This document shows, in pieces, positions 17,105-25,836 of a stretch of 64,000 bases of DNA (positions are counted from its first letter, which is position 1; each line of letters opens with the position of its first letter). This DNA comes from Chloroflexota bacterium (GTDB lineage: Bacteria > Chloroflexota > Anaerolineae > Anaerolineales > Villigracilaceae). Under the pieces are notes generated by a model. It had not been told where the DNA came from. It searched no databases and saw nothing but the letters and a program-made list of their open reading frames with translations. The stretch covers positions 62,001 through 126,000 of the forward strand of contig JACRPQ010000006.1 in NCBI GenBank assembly GCA_016223135.1, in the 5' to 3' direction. The position numbers were made by a program, and so were the translations under genes.

Positions 17105-17948
17105 GAGATAATATCCTGTTCAGTTCTTTTTGGACGAGCGCCGTCCGTTCGTCGCGCAGAAGCGGCAGACGGGCGCGCGTGCGGCGGAGTTGATTGAGGT
17201 CCAGTTCAGCGACGGTGAGCGATTCCTCAAAGTACGGTCCCTGAGCGATGAGTTCGCCGTTCGGGTCGTTGACCGTCGCCCCGCCCCAGAACAACAAGCC
17301 GTCCTCAAAGCCGACGCGGTTGCAGTGCGCCACAAAGGACGTGAACATGCTGGCATACGCCTTGCTGACGCGTTCCACCCAGCGGGCAGATTCGAGTTTT
17401 TCGCGGTCGTTCAATCCGCGGCCAGGGGAGGCGGAGGAGAAAAGCATGAGGTCGGCGCCATCGAGCCAGAGCAGGTACGGGGGCGAAGCGTGCCAGAAGT
17501 CTTCGCAGATGAGCATCCCGGCGCGTCCAAAACGAGTATCGAAGGAGCGGATTGAATCGCCCCAAGCGAAGAAACGTCCCTCGTCGAAGAGTCCGTAGGT
17601 GGGCAGGTACACCTTGTGATGGACATGGAGGACTTTTCCGCCCGAAAGGTAGGCGGAGGCGATGTAAAAGCGGTGACGGGAGTCCTCGTCCACGAATCCG
17701 ACCACGAGGTCCAGGCTGCGAGACGCCTCGATGAGCCGCTTGAAAATCGGGTCATCTTCTGTCGGTTTGTGAGCAACGGAGGCGACCAGGTCTTGCAGGA
17801 CGTAACCGGTGAGGGAAAGTTCGGGGAAGACGAGCAGGTCTGCCTTTTGCTTTTGGGCTTCCTGGATGTAATGCAGGTGTTTGTCGAGATTGGCTTCGAC
17901 ATCCCCCAGTTTGGTTGAAATTTGAGCGAGAGCGAGGTTCAGTTTCAT
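17097..17948 (-). CDS. Nitrilase-family amidase, probable glutaminase subunit of NAD synthetase
   Basis: Carbon-nitrogen hydrolase with the Glu-Lys-Cys catalytic set: Glu in VFPELSLTGY, Lys in HHKVYLPTYGLFDEGR, Cys in MLICEDFWH. These motifs are close to the glutaminase domain of glutamine-dependent NadE. It overlaps nadE, supporting a role in supplying ammonia for NAD synthesis. The ATG at 17948 is preferred over the GTG before it; a -10-like TAAGAT lies seven bases upstream (17956-17961), which suggests a leaderless transcript. Confidence 0.85.
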   Translation of the reverse strand: MKLNLALAQISTKLGDVEANLDKHLHYIQEAQKQKADLLVFPELSLTGYVLQDLVASVAHKPTEDDPIFKRLIEASRSLDLVVGFVDEDSRHRFYIASAYLSGGKVLHVHHKVYLPTYGLFDEGRFFAWGDSIRSFDTRFGRAGMLICEDFWHASPPYLLWLDGADLMLFSSASPGRGLNDREKLESARWVERVSKAYASMFTSFVAHCNRVGFEDGLLFWGGATVNDPNGELIAQGPYFEESLTVAELDLNQLRRTRARLPLLRDERTALVQKELNRILSRG

Positions 17949-18046
17949 CACGCGAATCTTACCACCAAAAATAAGACTGCAATGGTCTGAACCAAATCAT
18001 GCCTGCGCTGTAAAAAACTCTGGACACGGATTACCAATAACGTCAA

Positions 18047-18802
18047 TTACAAGTCAATGGTCATGAAGTCTTTAGCGATAAGAATATCGCCCTGGAAATT
18101 TTTGCGGGCTTCGGCGGCAAGGTCGCCTTTGGCAAAGCGGCCGGTGGGATAGTGAATCAGGTATAGCGTATCCACCTCCGCTCTGGCGGCAATCTCCCCC
18201 GCCTGCTCGGCGGAGGAATGTCCATAGACAGCGCCGCCGGCTTCATGGATGAGGATGTCCGCTCCATCTGCCAGCCGCACAGTTTGTTCGCAAGGCTCGG
18301 TGTCGCAAGAATAAGCCAGGACCTTTCCCGATTGTTTTGCCTCCACGCGGATGCCGATGGTGGGGATGATGTGATGAACCGGCGAGGAGGTGACTTTGAA
18401 TTCATCACAGTCCAACACAAAAGCCATTTCGGATTCCGGCAGGCGGTAAAAGGCGACGGGGAAGAAATTGGGCCAGTCCGCCCAGCCGTAGAAGCCCATC
18501 AGGTCTTCGAGGCGGTCCATAGTGAAGTGAAGCCCATAGATGTTGATCGGCTTGGTGCGTCCCAGCAGCCACATGTCCATGAGCAGAAGCGGCACGCCGG
18601 AGACATGGTCGGGATGAAAGTGGGTGATGATGATGTCGGTCAGTTCGTTGAAATCCACGCCAGCCTGTTCCAAGCGGATGATAGGGTTGCTGACACAATC
18701 CACTAGAATGGCGCGTTTTTTTCCGATGATTACCAAGTGGGTGTTTTCGTGATCCCTGCTTGGCACGGCATTGGACGAGCCCAGGATAATGACTTTAGCC
18801 AA
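18047..18802 (-). CDS. Metallo-beta-lactamase-fold hydrolase (RNase Z-like)
   Basis: A 251-residue MBL-fold enzyme with the metal-binding motif THFHPDH (about 60-66), later His in SSPVHHIIPT, Asp in YSCDTEPCE and His in LIHYPTG. The layout resembles RNase Z and related phosphodiesterases, but the substrate is open. AGGAG is followed nine bases later by the TTG taken as start, which puts the conserved VIILGSSNAVPS strand at the N-terminus. It lies just after the ABC exporter genes and probably belongs to their transcript. Confidence 0.78.
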   Translation of the reverse strand: MAKVIILGSSNAVPSRDHENTHLVIIGKKRAILVDCVSNPIIRLEQAGVDFNELTDIIITHFHPDHVSGVPLLLMDMWLLGRTKPINIYGLHFTMDRLEDLMGFYGWADWPNFFPVAFYRLPESEMAFVLDCDEFKVTSSPVHHIIPTIGIRVEAKQSGKVLAYSCDTEPCEQTVRLADGADILIHEAGGAVYGHSSAEQAGEIAARAEVDTLYLIHYPTGRFAKGDLAAEARKNFQGDILIAKDFMTIDL

Positions 18803-18814
18803 AATGGCACACTC

Positions 18815-20251
18815 CTATAAAAACGGAAACGCCAATTTGATTAGCACAGGCGTGAGATAGATTTCGATGACTGCAGCAATCGCCAGTAAAGGCACAACCA
18901 AACCAATAAACACCTTAAACCAGTCTGCCAGTGCGATGAGAAGAACCTCGCCAACGCTGCGCTCGGTGTTGGGTGAAACCAGCAGCGCGCCAACTTTCAA
19001 TGTGCCGGCTGTGGCAAGGATGACTGCCGTCAGTTCGAAAAGACCGTGAGGCAATACGCCAGCGGCAAAAGCCAGCACGGGTGAAAAACCAATCAGTTGA
19101 GCAATACCCAACACCCCGCCGATGAGCGCAAAATTCATCAGGAACAGCGTCAGCCCCAGCGTCCCAAAAGAGACGAGTCCCATGAGCAGGAAGACAATTG
19201 TCGTACGGGTATTGTAGAAAAACAGAAGCGGCGCGGGGAGATGTTCCTGAAATTGTTCCAGAAGAGCGATGTTATCGCCCACCATTTTCTGAAGATCCTC
19301 CATCCGCTCGGGCGAGTGTGAAAGGTAGGAGGGAAGTTCAGCCACCACCCAGAAGTAAGCCGCCAACACGGCGATTGCGCCCAAGGCAATCACGATGAAA
19401 ATGGGCTGTTTCATCTTTCCCACCGCGTCGAAGACCGACACACGATACCATTCCAGGATGGACCTGGCTCCGCCCACAAATTGATTGCGGAAGAGGCGGT
19501 ACATACCCTTGAAATCGAGCGTGTCAATTTCCCGCCCAAGCAGGTATTCACGTTTGAAATGGGCAAGTCCCAAGCGAACCAGCAGACCCGACAGCAATAT
19601 CACGGCAAGGATGGCAAACCAAAGCACATCCTCATTGCCCCAAAAAATCAGCATCGTCTCGCCCTGCAGGAGGAACGCCACCGGCACCACCACAAAGGAA
19701 GCCATCAAATTTGCCGCGCGGATGGTCGTCGCCTGCACTGAAATCACAATCGCGGCACTCACCATCAGCACAGCGTGCGCCAGCGTTAGCAGAAAAATCA
19801 GCGCCAGCATGTAAGCGCTGGGAAATTCCACGTCCCGCCGCGAAACCAGAAGCAGGTAAATTCCCATGGAGAGATAACTGAAGACAAGAGGCGTCGTCAC
19901 ACCCACCAATAATTTCCCCAAATACAACTGCGTATCTTCCAGCGGCGAAGAAAGAAGCGGTTCGATGGTGCCGCGTTCTTTTTCCCCTACAAACGCCTCC
20001 AGCGCCACCACCAGCGTAAACGACAACGGAAAGAAGCCGATGATCAAAATGACAAACGGCACCAAGCGATCCAGTATCAGATCGCCGCCATAACGGTTCA
20101 TGAAACTGACTGCCTGGCGGGTGGTGTCATCCGCAATAAAGGGAAACACCAGCACCAACAGCGCCATCGGCACGATAATGCGCCAGTCGCGCAGTTGATC
20201 TTTGAATTCGCGCTGCGCCACCAGCCAAATCGCTTCCCAATTACGCCGCAT
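18815..20251 (-). CDS. ABC-2 type permease fused to a SpoIIM-like membrane domain
   Basis: Residues 1-240 form an ABC-2 permease of the NatB type (WLVAQREFKDQLRDW, EAFVGEKERGTIEPLLSSPL). Residues about 290-478 resemble the stage II sporulation protein M family, including VLPHGLFELTAVILATAGTLKVG. The fusion suggests an exporter with an added integral membrane module; there is no sign of sporulation genes in the window. It overlaps the ABC ATPase gene by 11 bp, so the two form one transporter. Confidence 0.8.
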   Translation of the reverse strand: MRRNWEAIWLVAQREFKDQLRDWRIIVPMALLVLVFPFIADDTTRQAVSFMNRYGGDLILDRLVPFVILIIGFFPLSFTLVVALEAFVGEKERGTIEPLLSSPLEDTQLYLGKLLVGVTTPLVFSYLSMGIYLLLVSRRDVEFPSAYMLALIFLLTLAHAVLMVSAAIVISVQATTIRAANLMASFVVVPVAFLLQGETMLIFWGNEDVLWFAILAVILLSGLLVRLGLAHFKREYLLGREIDTLDFKGMYRLFRNQFVGGARSILEWYRVSVFDAVGKMKQPIFIVIALGAIAVLAAYFWVVAELPSYLSHSPERMEDLQKMVGDNIALLEQFQEHLPAPLLFFYNTRTTIVFLLMGLVSFGTLGLTLFLMNFALIGGVLGIAQLIGFSPVLAFAAGVLPHGLFELTAVILATAGTLKVGALLVSPNTERSVGEVLLIALADWFKVFIGLVVPLLAIAAVIEIYLTPVLIKLAFPFL

Positions 20252-21179
20252 ACGCGCCTCCCTGTGCCTCTGCCATCGTCTTCAAATAGACCTGTTCCAA
20301 TTTTCGGGAGACCTCCTGAAACGACACCAAAGGTGCGCGCCGGGAAGTCAACTCCTGCACGATTTGGGGATTGACCGCCAGCGGCGCCTCCACCCGGAAC
20401 CGTAAACTGGTCGCGCTGCGAAACGCCACTTCCACCCCCTCAGGCAAACGCAACTCACCCACCTCAAACGGTTCAGCAAACTGCGCTTCATATTCCACTG
20501 GTCCCAGCACGCGGCGTTTCAACTCATCCAGCGGTCCGTTCAGCAGGATGCGCCCGCGATAGATGATGGCAATCTCGTCCGCCAGCGCTTCCGCCTCGGC
20601 AAGATTATGCGTGCAAATGATGATGGTTCGCTTGGAGGAGCGCAGACGGGCAATCTCGTTCCGCACCAACTGCGCGGACTCGGGGTCCATGGCGGAAGTC
20701 GGCTCATCCAGCAAAAGCACAGAGGGGTCGTGAATGAGTGCGCGCGCCAGCGCCAATTTTTGCTTCATGCCTTTGGAATATTCTCCGCAGCGTTTGCGCG
20801 CCGCATCCGTCAGACCAAAATATTCCAGCAAATACTGACTTCGCTTGCGGCGGGTTTCGGCATCCAGCCCATAGACTTTGCCGAAGAATTCGAGGTATTC
20901 CTCCCCCGTCATGCGCATGTACAAGCCGTGCTGTTCGGTCAGCATGCCCACGTTCGCGCGCACCTCCTGCGGCTGTCTGACGACATCATAGCCAGCCACA
21001 CGCGCCCAGCCGCGCGTCGGCGAAATGAGCGCGGTCAACATGCGGACGGTGGTGGTTTTCCCGGCGCCGTTCTGCCCTAGTAACGCCAGAATTTGCCCAG
21101 GCTGGACACGCAGCGAAACCCCGTCCACCGCCCAAAAACTGCCATTGTATTTCTTGCTCAGGTCTTCACACTCGATCAT
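20241..21179 (-). CDS. ABC transporter ATP-binding protein
   Basis: A 312-residue ATPase with Walker A GQNGAGKTTT (about 35-44), Q-loop region, signature YSKGMKQKLALAR, Walker B VLLLDEPTSAMD and the switch His in ICTHNLAEAE. It is of the NatA/CcmA type that drives ABC-2 permeases; the partner is the next gene. The C-terminal 80 residues are the accessory region usual in these exporters. A promoter, TTGACC-16-TATGCT, is at 21197-21224. Confidence 0.9.
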   Translation of the reverse strand: MIECEDLSKKYNGSFWAVDGVSLRVQPGQILALLGQNGAGKTTTVRMLTALISPTRGWARVAGYDVVRQPQEVRANVGMLTEQHGLYMRMTGEEYLEFFGKVYGLDAETRRKRSQYLLEYFGLTDAARKRCGEYSKGMKQKLALARALIHDPSVLLLDEPTSAMDPESAQLVRNEIARLRSSKRTIIICTHNLAEAEALADEIAIIYRGRILLNGPLDELKRRVLGPVEYEAQFAEPFEVGELRLPEGVEVAFRSATSLRFRVEAPLAVNPQIVQELTSRRAPLVSFQEVSRKLEQVYLKTMAEAQGGAYAA

Positions 21180-21196
21180 GGCTCTCTCTCAATGGG

Positions 21197-21224
21197 AGCA
21201 TAGCATAGACAATCTTATGGTCAA
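21197..21224 (-). promoter_or_regulatory. Promoter of the ABC exporter genes
   Basis: TTGACC (21219-21224), 16-base spacer, TATGCT (21197-21202), about 18 bases before the ATG of the ATPase gene. Confidence 0.5.
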
Positions 21225-21268
21225 TAAGACAACGGTCACCCCGATTATCTTATCATCAAAGGACGATG

Positions 21269-22057
21269 TCACACCTTACGATGCCGCAAGTAAAGCGCCG
21301 CAGCCGCACAAATTGCCACCACGCCCATGACAGTCTGATTGATGTTGATGCCCGCAACGAGAGAGGCGTCGAGTCGCAAAAAGTCCAGTAAGAAGCGCCC
21401 AACGGGGTACACGATCAGGTAGGTAAGGAAGATGTCGCCGGTTTTCAGAGAAGAGGCGAATCGGCGCGAAATCCACAACAGCAGGAACATGTTCATCAGG
21501 TTCCACAACGCCTCGTAGAGGAAGAGCGGATGGTAATACTCCACGTCGAGGTAACCCGGCAGGCGGTGGGCGGGGTCAATGTAGAGTTTCCACGGCAGGC
21601 TGGTGGGCGCGCCGTAGAGTTCCTGATTGAAGAAGTTCCCCCAGCGACCGATTGCCTGTCCCAGCGCCAGCCCCGGCGCGCCGATGTCGGTCCACTCCGC
21701 AAAGTTGATGCCCGTTTTGCGGGAATACAGATACAACGCAATCAGCCCGCCGATAATCGCGCCGGGGATTCCCAGCCCGCCCTTCCAAACCGCCAGCGCA
21801 TCCAACGGATGGGAAAAGTACCACGCGGCGGTCACACCTGTGGAGGGAGAGGGCGTCAGGATATGCCAGAGCCGCGCGCCAATGATGCCGCCGACGAGCA
21901 AATAGACGAATATATCCCACACGATTTCAGGGTCGTAACCGCGGCGTTTTGCCTCCCGCCGCGCAAGAAACGCCCCCGCCACCGCGCCGGTCATCAGGAT
22001 GATGCCGTAAAACCGCACAAACAAAGGACCAATGCTAAAGCCTTCGGGCATATTCAC
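21269..22057 (-). CDS. lgt: Prolipoprotein diacylglyceryl transferase
   Basis: Transfers diacylglyceryl from phosphatidylglycerol to the lipobox Cys of prolipoproteins in the membrane. The 262-residue protein has the family signature GQAIGRWGNFFNQELYG (about 135-150), the conserved R-x-YG near the N-terminus (VRFYGIIL), YHPLFLYEALWNL and YPVGRFLLDFLR. It follows the CDP-alcohol phosphatidyltransferase gene by two bases. Its targets include the several lipoproteins of this window, and it pairs functionally with lspA at 36031. Confidence 0.93.
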   Translation of the reverse strand: MNMPEGFSIGPLFVRFYGIILMTGAVAGAFLARREAKRRGYDPEIVWDIFVYLLVGGIIGARLWHILTPSPSTGVTAAWYFSHPLDALAVWKGGLGIPGAIIGGLIALYLYSRKTGINFAEWTDIGAPGLALGQAIGRWGNFFNQELYGAPTSLPWKLYIDPAHRLPGYLDVEYYHPLFLYEALWNLMNMFLLLWISRRFASSLKTGDIFLTYLIVYPVGRFLLDFLRLDASLVAGININQTVMGVVAICAAAALYLRHRKV

Positions 22058-22059
22058 CT

Positions 22060-22692
22060 CTAATTCTTTCTTTTCATTCTTTCATGTACAAGACGGCGGA
22101 CATGCCAAATGCGCTGCAGCGCCGTCAGGTTGGCAAACACAGCCAGGATACCCAAGCCCACATAGATAAGGTTGAACACCAACGCCGGCGCAAGAACAAG
22201 ATACCGCTCCGCCCGCGTCAACAGCCCAACCCGCGCCTCATATCCCAACCCTTCCGCCCGCGCCTTGACATACGACACCAGCACCGACCCCGCCGCCGCG
22301 CCAAACGCGAGCATGCCGCCCGTCACGTCTCCCACCGAGAGGAAGTGATACATCAAACCGCCATAGATAATCAACTCGGAATAACGGTCGGAAACGGAGT
22401 CGACATAAGCGCCCCAGTCGCTCGCTTCACCGCGCAAACGCGCCATCGTACCGTCCAGCGCGTCAATGGGCGTCATCACTGCGATGAGGATGCCGCCGGT
22501 CAATAAATCGCCGCGCGCCAGAAAGTATGCGCCGGCGGTATTCCCTGCCAGCCCCAGCATGGTGACCATGTTGGGCGTCAGCCCGAGACGAAGAAACAAT
22601 CTTCCCAACGGGTCGAGCACCCACTTGAACCACAAGCGCAGATAATCTGTGAAAGTTTTCTTCGAGGTCATTGTATCAACGGTCTTCGCCAT
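22060..22692 (-). CDS. CDP-alcohol phosphatidyltransferase
   Basis: Membrane enzyme of phospholipid synthesis, with the family motif DALDGTMARLRG ... WGAYVDSVSD (D-x2-DG-x2-AR-x8-G-x3-D-x3-D, about 70-95). The exact alcohol acceptor (glycerol phosphate or inositol phosphate) is not decided by sequence alone. The ATG at 22692 has GAGGA upstream and overlaps the end of ftsK by 17 bp; a further ATG at 22671 has no ribosome site. It sits directly before lgt, whose substrate is phosphatidylglycerol. Confidence 0.83.
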   Translation of the reverse strand: MAKTVDTMTSKKTFTDYLRLWFKWVLDPLGRLFLRLGLTPNMVTMLGLAGNTAGAYFLARGDLLTGGILIAVMTPIDALDGTMARLRGEASDWGAYVDSVSDRYSELIIYGGLMYHFLSVGDVTGGMLAFGAAAGSVLVSYVKARAEGLGYEARVGLLTRAERYLVLAPALVFNLIYVGLGILAVFANLTALQRIWHVRRLVHERMKRKN

Positions 22693-24868
22693 TCGATTCC
22701 TCTTCATCCTCATCCAACGGACCCAACAGCACATCACGCTCCTTGCCGCCGCCCTGTGAGGGACCTACCACACCCATCTCCTCCAGTTGATCCAGCAGTC
22801 GCGCCGCACGCGGATAGCCGATGCGCAGACGCCTCTGCAACAGCGAAGCCGAAGCCCGCTGGCTTTGCCGCACAATCGAAACCGCCTGTTCGATCAGGCT
22901 TTCATCCTCGTTCTCATCCGGTTCGGTCAGCAGTTTTTCCCAAGGTGGCGGCGCGTCCGATTTTTCCGCTGTCTTCTGCCAATGAGCAATCACGCGCTCG
23001 ATTTCCATATCAGTGACAAACACACCCTGCGCGCGGATGGGGTTGCCCACCTCCGGGTTGAGGAAAAGCATATCGCCGCGCCCCAGCAGGTTTTCCGCAC
23101 CGGTGGTATCCAGAATGACGCGGCTGTCCACGCTGGAGGCAACCGCAAACGCCAACCGCGCCGGAAAGTTCGCCTTGATGAGACCCGTCACCACATCGGT
23201 GGAGGGACGCTGTGTGGCGACGATCAGGTGAATGCCGGTGGCGCGCGCCATTTGCGCCAGGCGCACCAGGTTATGCTCGGTCTGGTCGGGCGCCGACATC
23301 ATCAAGTCTGCCAGTTCGTCAATGAACACCACAATGCGCGGAAGAGGCTGCCCCTCTTTTTTGCGGGAGACCTTGCGATTGTAACTCTCCAAATCACGCG
23401 CATGGACGGCTTCCAACAGGCGGTAACGATGCTCCATCTCCACCACCACCCAGCGCAGCACGCCCAGAATGCGCTCCACGTTCGTCTCCACCTTGCCATA
23501 CAAATGCGGCAGACCGTTGAAGCGCAGCAACTCGACCATCTTCGCGTCAATCATCACCATCCGCAGGTCTTCCGGCGTGTTGTTCATCGCCAGGCACGTC
23601 GCCAGCGACGTGATGCAGATGGACTTGCCGGAACCCGTCGTGCCGGCAATCAACAGATGCGGCATACGCGCCAAATCCGCCACCACAGGCTGACCCGAAA
23701 CATCGCGCCCCAGCGCCAACGCCAGCGGCGTCCCAATCTTGTGAAACGCTTCCGTCTCCAGCAGGGGGCGCAGACGCACGTTCGATTGATGGGAATTCGG
23801 CACCTCAATGCCGATATACGGCTTGCCCGGCACCGGCGCCTCGATGCGCAGCCGCTCCGCCGAAAGCGCCAGCGCCAAATCCTTCTGCAAGGACGCAATT
23901 TGCGCCACGCGCACCTTGATTTGCTTCTCTTCCTCTTCGCTCGCGCCCGCCCGCTTCATAAAGCCGGGCTGCACGGCAAACTGCGTCACCGTCGGTCCCA
24001 CCCGAAAGCCAATGACCGTCGCCGAAATGCCAAACTCCGCCAGCGTCTTTTCGATCATGCCCGCCGTCTGGTTGATGGTGCGCTCGTCGGGGCGTGCGGC
24101 TTGGTCTGCCAGCAGAATGTTGAGCGGCGGCAGACGTTCATCGCGATTTTTCGGCTCGACCTTCTTCTCCTTCTGCTCCGACATCTTCAGGGATTTCCTA
24201 AACTCGGGCGGCAGAGGCACCGACTTCTTCTTCTCCACCCGCGGCTTTTCCTGCTTTTCTTCAGGCGCTTCTTCCTGGACCTCAGGCTGGGTCACCGTTT
24301 CAAGCGGCGGATTCTCCTCTGCGACCTTTGCCAGCCAGCGCTCGATCCACGCCCACAGATTGAACCCGCCCATGACCGCCAACAGCCATAGCGCAAACAT
24401 CGTCAGCGTCCCCCCCAGTTCCCCCAAATACCGCCAGAACAAAGCCGTGATACCCCAGCCGATGCGCCCGCCGTAGTTGCCCGATTCCGCTTCGAGGACG
24501 GAATTGCCTCCAGTTGCAGCCAGCAGCCCCAAGGTCAGGAGCGAAGCGATTTCGAGCGCGAAGAGCTGCGTCCAGCGTAAGAAACTGCCGCCGCGCCGCA
24601 GCAGGGTGAATCCGCCATATCCCATCCACATCACGACAAGATATGCCCCCCATCCAAACCAGAGGGAAAGAAACCCAGCCCAAAGCGTCAACAAAACGCC
24701 CCCGGTGTAACCGGGCACGGCGAGCAGCGTCATCACTGCAAAGGCAATCAGCAGAACGCCGAAAATATCGCCTGCAAAACGCCCAAAGTGCTGACGGAAG
24801 ACCGCCAGGCGGTCGAGCCAATCGGGCTCGCGTTCGGGGGCGGGCTCCGGCGGGAGATGGTTGGTCAT
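22676..24868 (-). CDS. ftsK: FtsK/SpoIIIE-family DNA translocase
   Basis: Pumps DNA during chromosome segregation at the division septum. The 730-residue protein has about four N-terminal membrane segments (20-185), a charged linker (190-240), then the motor with Walker A IAGTTGSGKS (about 410-420) and Walker B VVFIDELADL, and a C-terminal gamma-type winged helix (SASLLQRRLRIGYPRAARLLDQLEEMGVVGP). The start codon overlaps the stop of the S1-protein gene as ATGA, which implies translational coupling. Confidence 0.92.
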   Translation of the reverse strand: MTNHLPPEPAPEREPDWLDRLAVFRQHFGRFAGDIFGVLLIAFAVMTLLAVPGYTGGVLLTLWAGFLSLWFGWGAYLVVMWMGYGGFTLLRRGGSFLRWTQLFALEIASLLTLGLLAATGGNSVLEAESGNYGGRIGWGITALFWRYLGELGGTLTMFALWLLAVMGGFNLWAWIERWLAKVAEENPPLETVTQPEVQEEAPEEKQEKPRVEKKKSVPLPPEFRKSLKMSEQKEKKVEPKNRDERLPPLNILLADQAARPDERTINQTAGMIEKTLAEFGISATVIGFRVGPTVTQFAVQPGFMKRAGASEEEEKQIKVRVAQIASLQKDLALALSAERLRIEAPVPGKPYIGIEVPNSHQSNVRLRPLLETEAFHKIGTPLALALGRDVSGQPVVADLARMPHLLIAGTTGSGKSICITSLATCLAMNNTPEDLRMVMIDAKMVELLRFNGLPHLYGKVETNVERILGVLRWVVVEMEHRYRLLEAVHARDLESYNRKVSRKKEGQPLPRIVVFIDELADLMMSAPDQTEHNLVRLAQMARATGIHLIVATQRPSTDVVTGLIKANFPARLAFAVASSVDSRVILDTTGAENLLGRGDMLFLNPEVGNPIRAQGVFVTDMEIERVIAHWQKTAEKSDAPPPWEKLLTEPDENEDESLIEQAVSIVRQSQRASASLLQRRLRIGYPRAARLLDQLEEMGVVGPSQGGGKERDVLLGPLDEDEEESNGEDR

Positions 24869-25836
24869 TGGCTATCCAAAATCATGCTGAAGCCGAGGCG
24901 TTGATGCGCCGGGTCCACATGCAGGACGCGCAGTTGAAGCCGCTGTCCCACGCTCAGCAGGTCGCGCGGCGATTGACCTTCGGCAAGCGGCATTTGTGTG
25001 GCATGGATCAGCCCTTCCACGCCGACATCCAGGCTGGCAAATGCGCCGTAAGAAAGGACGTTGGTGACAGTGGCAGAAACAATTTTGCCCTGCGGAAATT
25101 CTTCGGCGGCGCGCTCCCACGGGTTGGGAAGCAGGCGCTTGCGGCTGAGCGCCACGCGGCAGCGCTCTGCGGAAAGGTCCAGCACCTGCACTTCGATTTC
25201 CTCGCCAAGTTTCACCAGATGCGCGGGGTGAATAACGCGTCCCCAGGAAAGTTCCGAAATGTGGATCAATCCTTCCACGCCGCCCAGGTCAACGAACACG
25301 CCGAAATCGGTGATGTTTGTAACTTTGCCAACGACGCGCATGCCCGGCGCGAGGGTATGGAACAGTTCCACGCGTTTGCCGGGTTCGGCAAGTGCGGCGC
25401 GCTCCGAAAAGATGATGCGCTCGTCCTCCGGCATGCACTCAATGACCTTGACTTTAAGGGTTTTGCCGATGTAGCCTTCGAGGCTTTGCAGAAGATCTCC
25501 GCTTTTTTCCTTACCCGTCAGTTCGACCAAATGCGAAAGCGGCACAAATCCGTTCAGCCCGCTGCCCTCCACCAGCAAACCGCCGCGATTATGCCCCACT
25601 ACCTTCATCTCCAGGACATGGTCGTTCTTGTAAAACTGCTTGATGGCTTCCCAGTCCGGCGGTTCAGGCTGGGCTTTGGGCGTTGGCGCCTCCTGCAAAG
25701 CCGCGGCGCGACTCACGGGCTTTGCATGTGCAGAGGCGTATTTTTGCTCGTCCGCCAGGACGGATTCCCACCATCCCTCATCCAACGCCGGCATTTCGCT
25801 GTACTGCTTTCTTTTGTTATTTTTTGGCTCGTTCAT
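24865..25836 (-). CDS. S1 RNA-binding domain protein (three S1 repeats)
   Basis: A 323-residue protein with a hydrophilic N-terminus (1-65) and three S1/OB domains: about 72-147, 163-235 (GKVTNITDFGVFVDLGGVEGLIHISELS) and 247-318. It resembles a short ribosomal protein S1 and may take part in translation initiation or RNA handling. It overlaps the membrane GAF/HTH gene by 20 bp and couples to ftsK by ATGA. Confidence 0.85.
   Translation of the reverse strand: MNEPKNNKRKQYSEMPALDEGWWESVLADEQKYASAHAKPVSRAAALQEAPTPKAQPEPPDWEAIKQFYKNDHVLEMKVVGHNRGGLLVEGSGLNGFVPLSHLVELTGKEKSGDLLQSLEGYIGKTLKVKVIECMPEDERIIFSERAALAEPGKRVELFHTLAPGMRVVGKVTNITDFGVFVDLGGVEGLIHISELSWGRVIHPAHLVKLGEEIEVQVLDLSAERCRVALSRKRLLPNPWERAAEEFPQGKIVSATVTNVLSYGAFASLDVGVEGLIHATQMPLAEGQSPRDLLSVGQRLQLRVLHVDPAHQRLGFSMILDSQ

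Noticed and set aside
22787-24391. A 534-codon plus-strand frame opposite ftsK
   Set aside because: Rich in Arg and His without domain features; a shadow of the ftsK frame with its clear Walker motifs.
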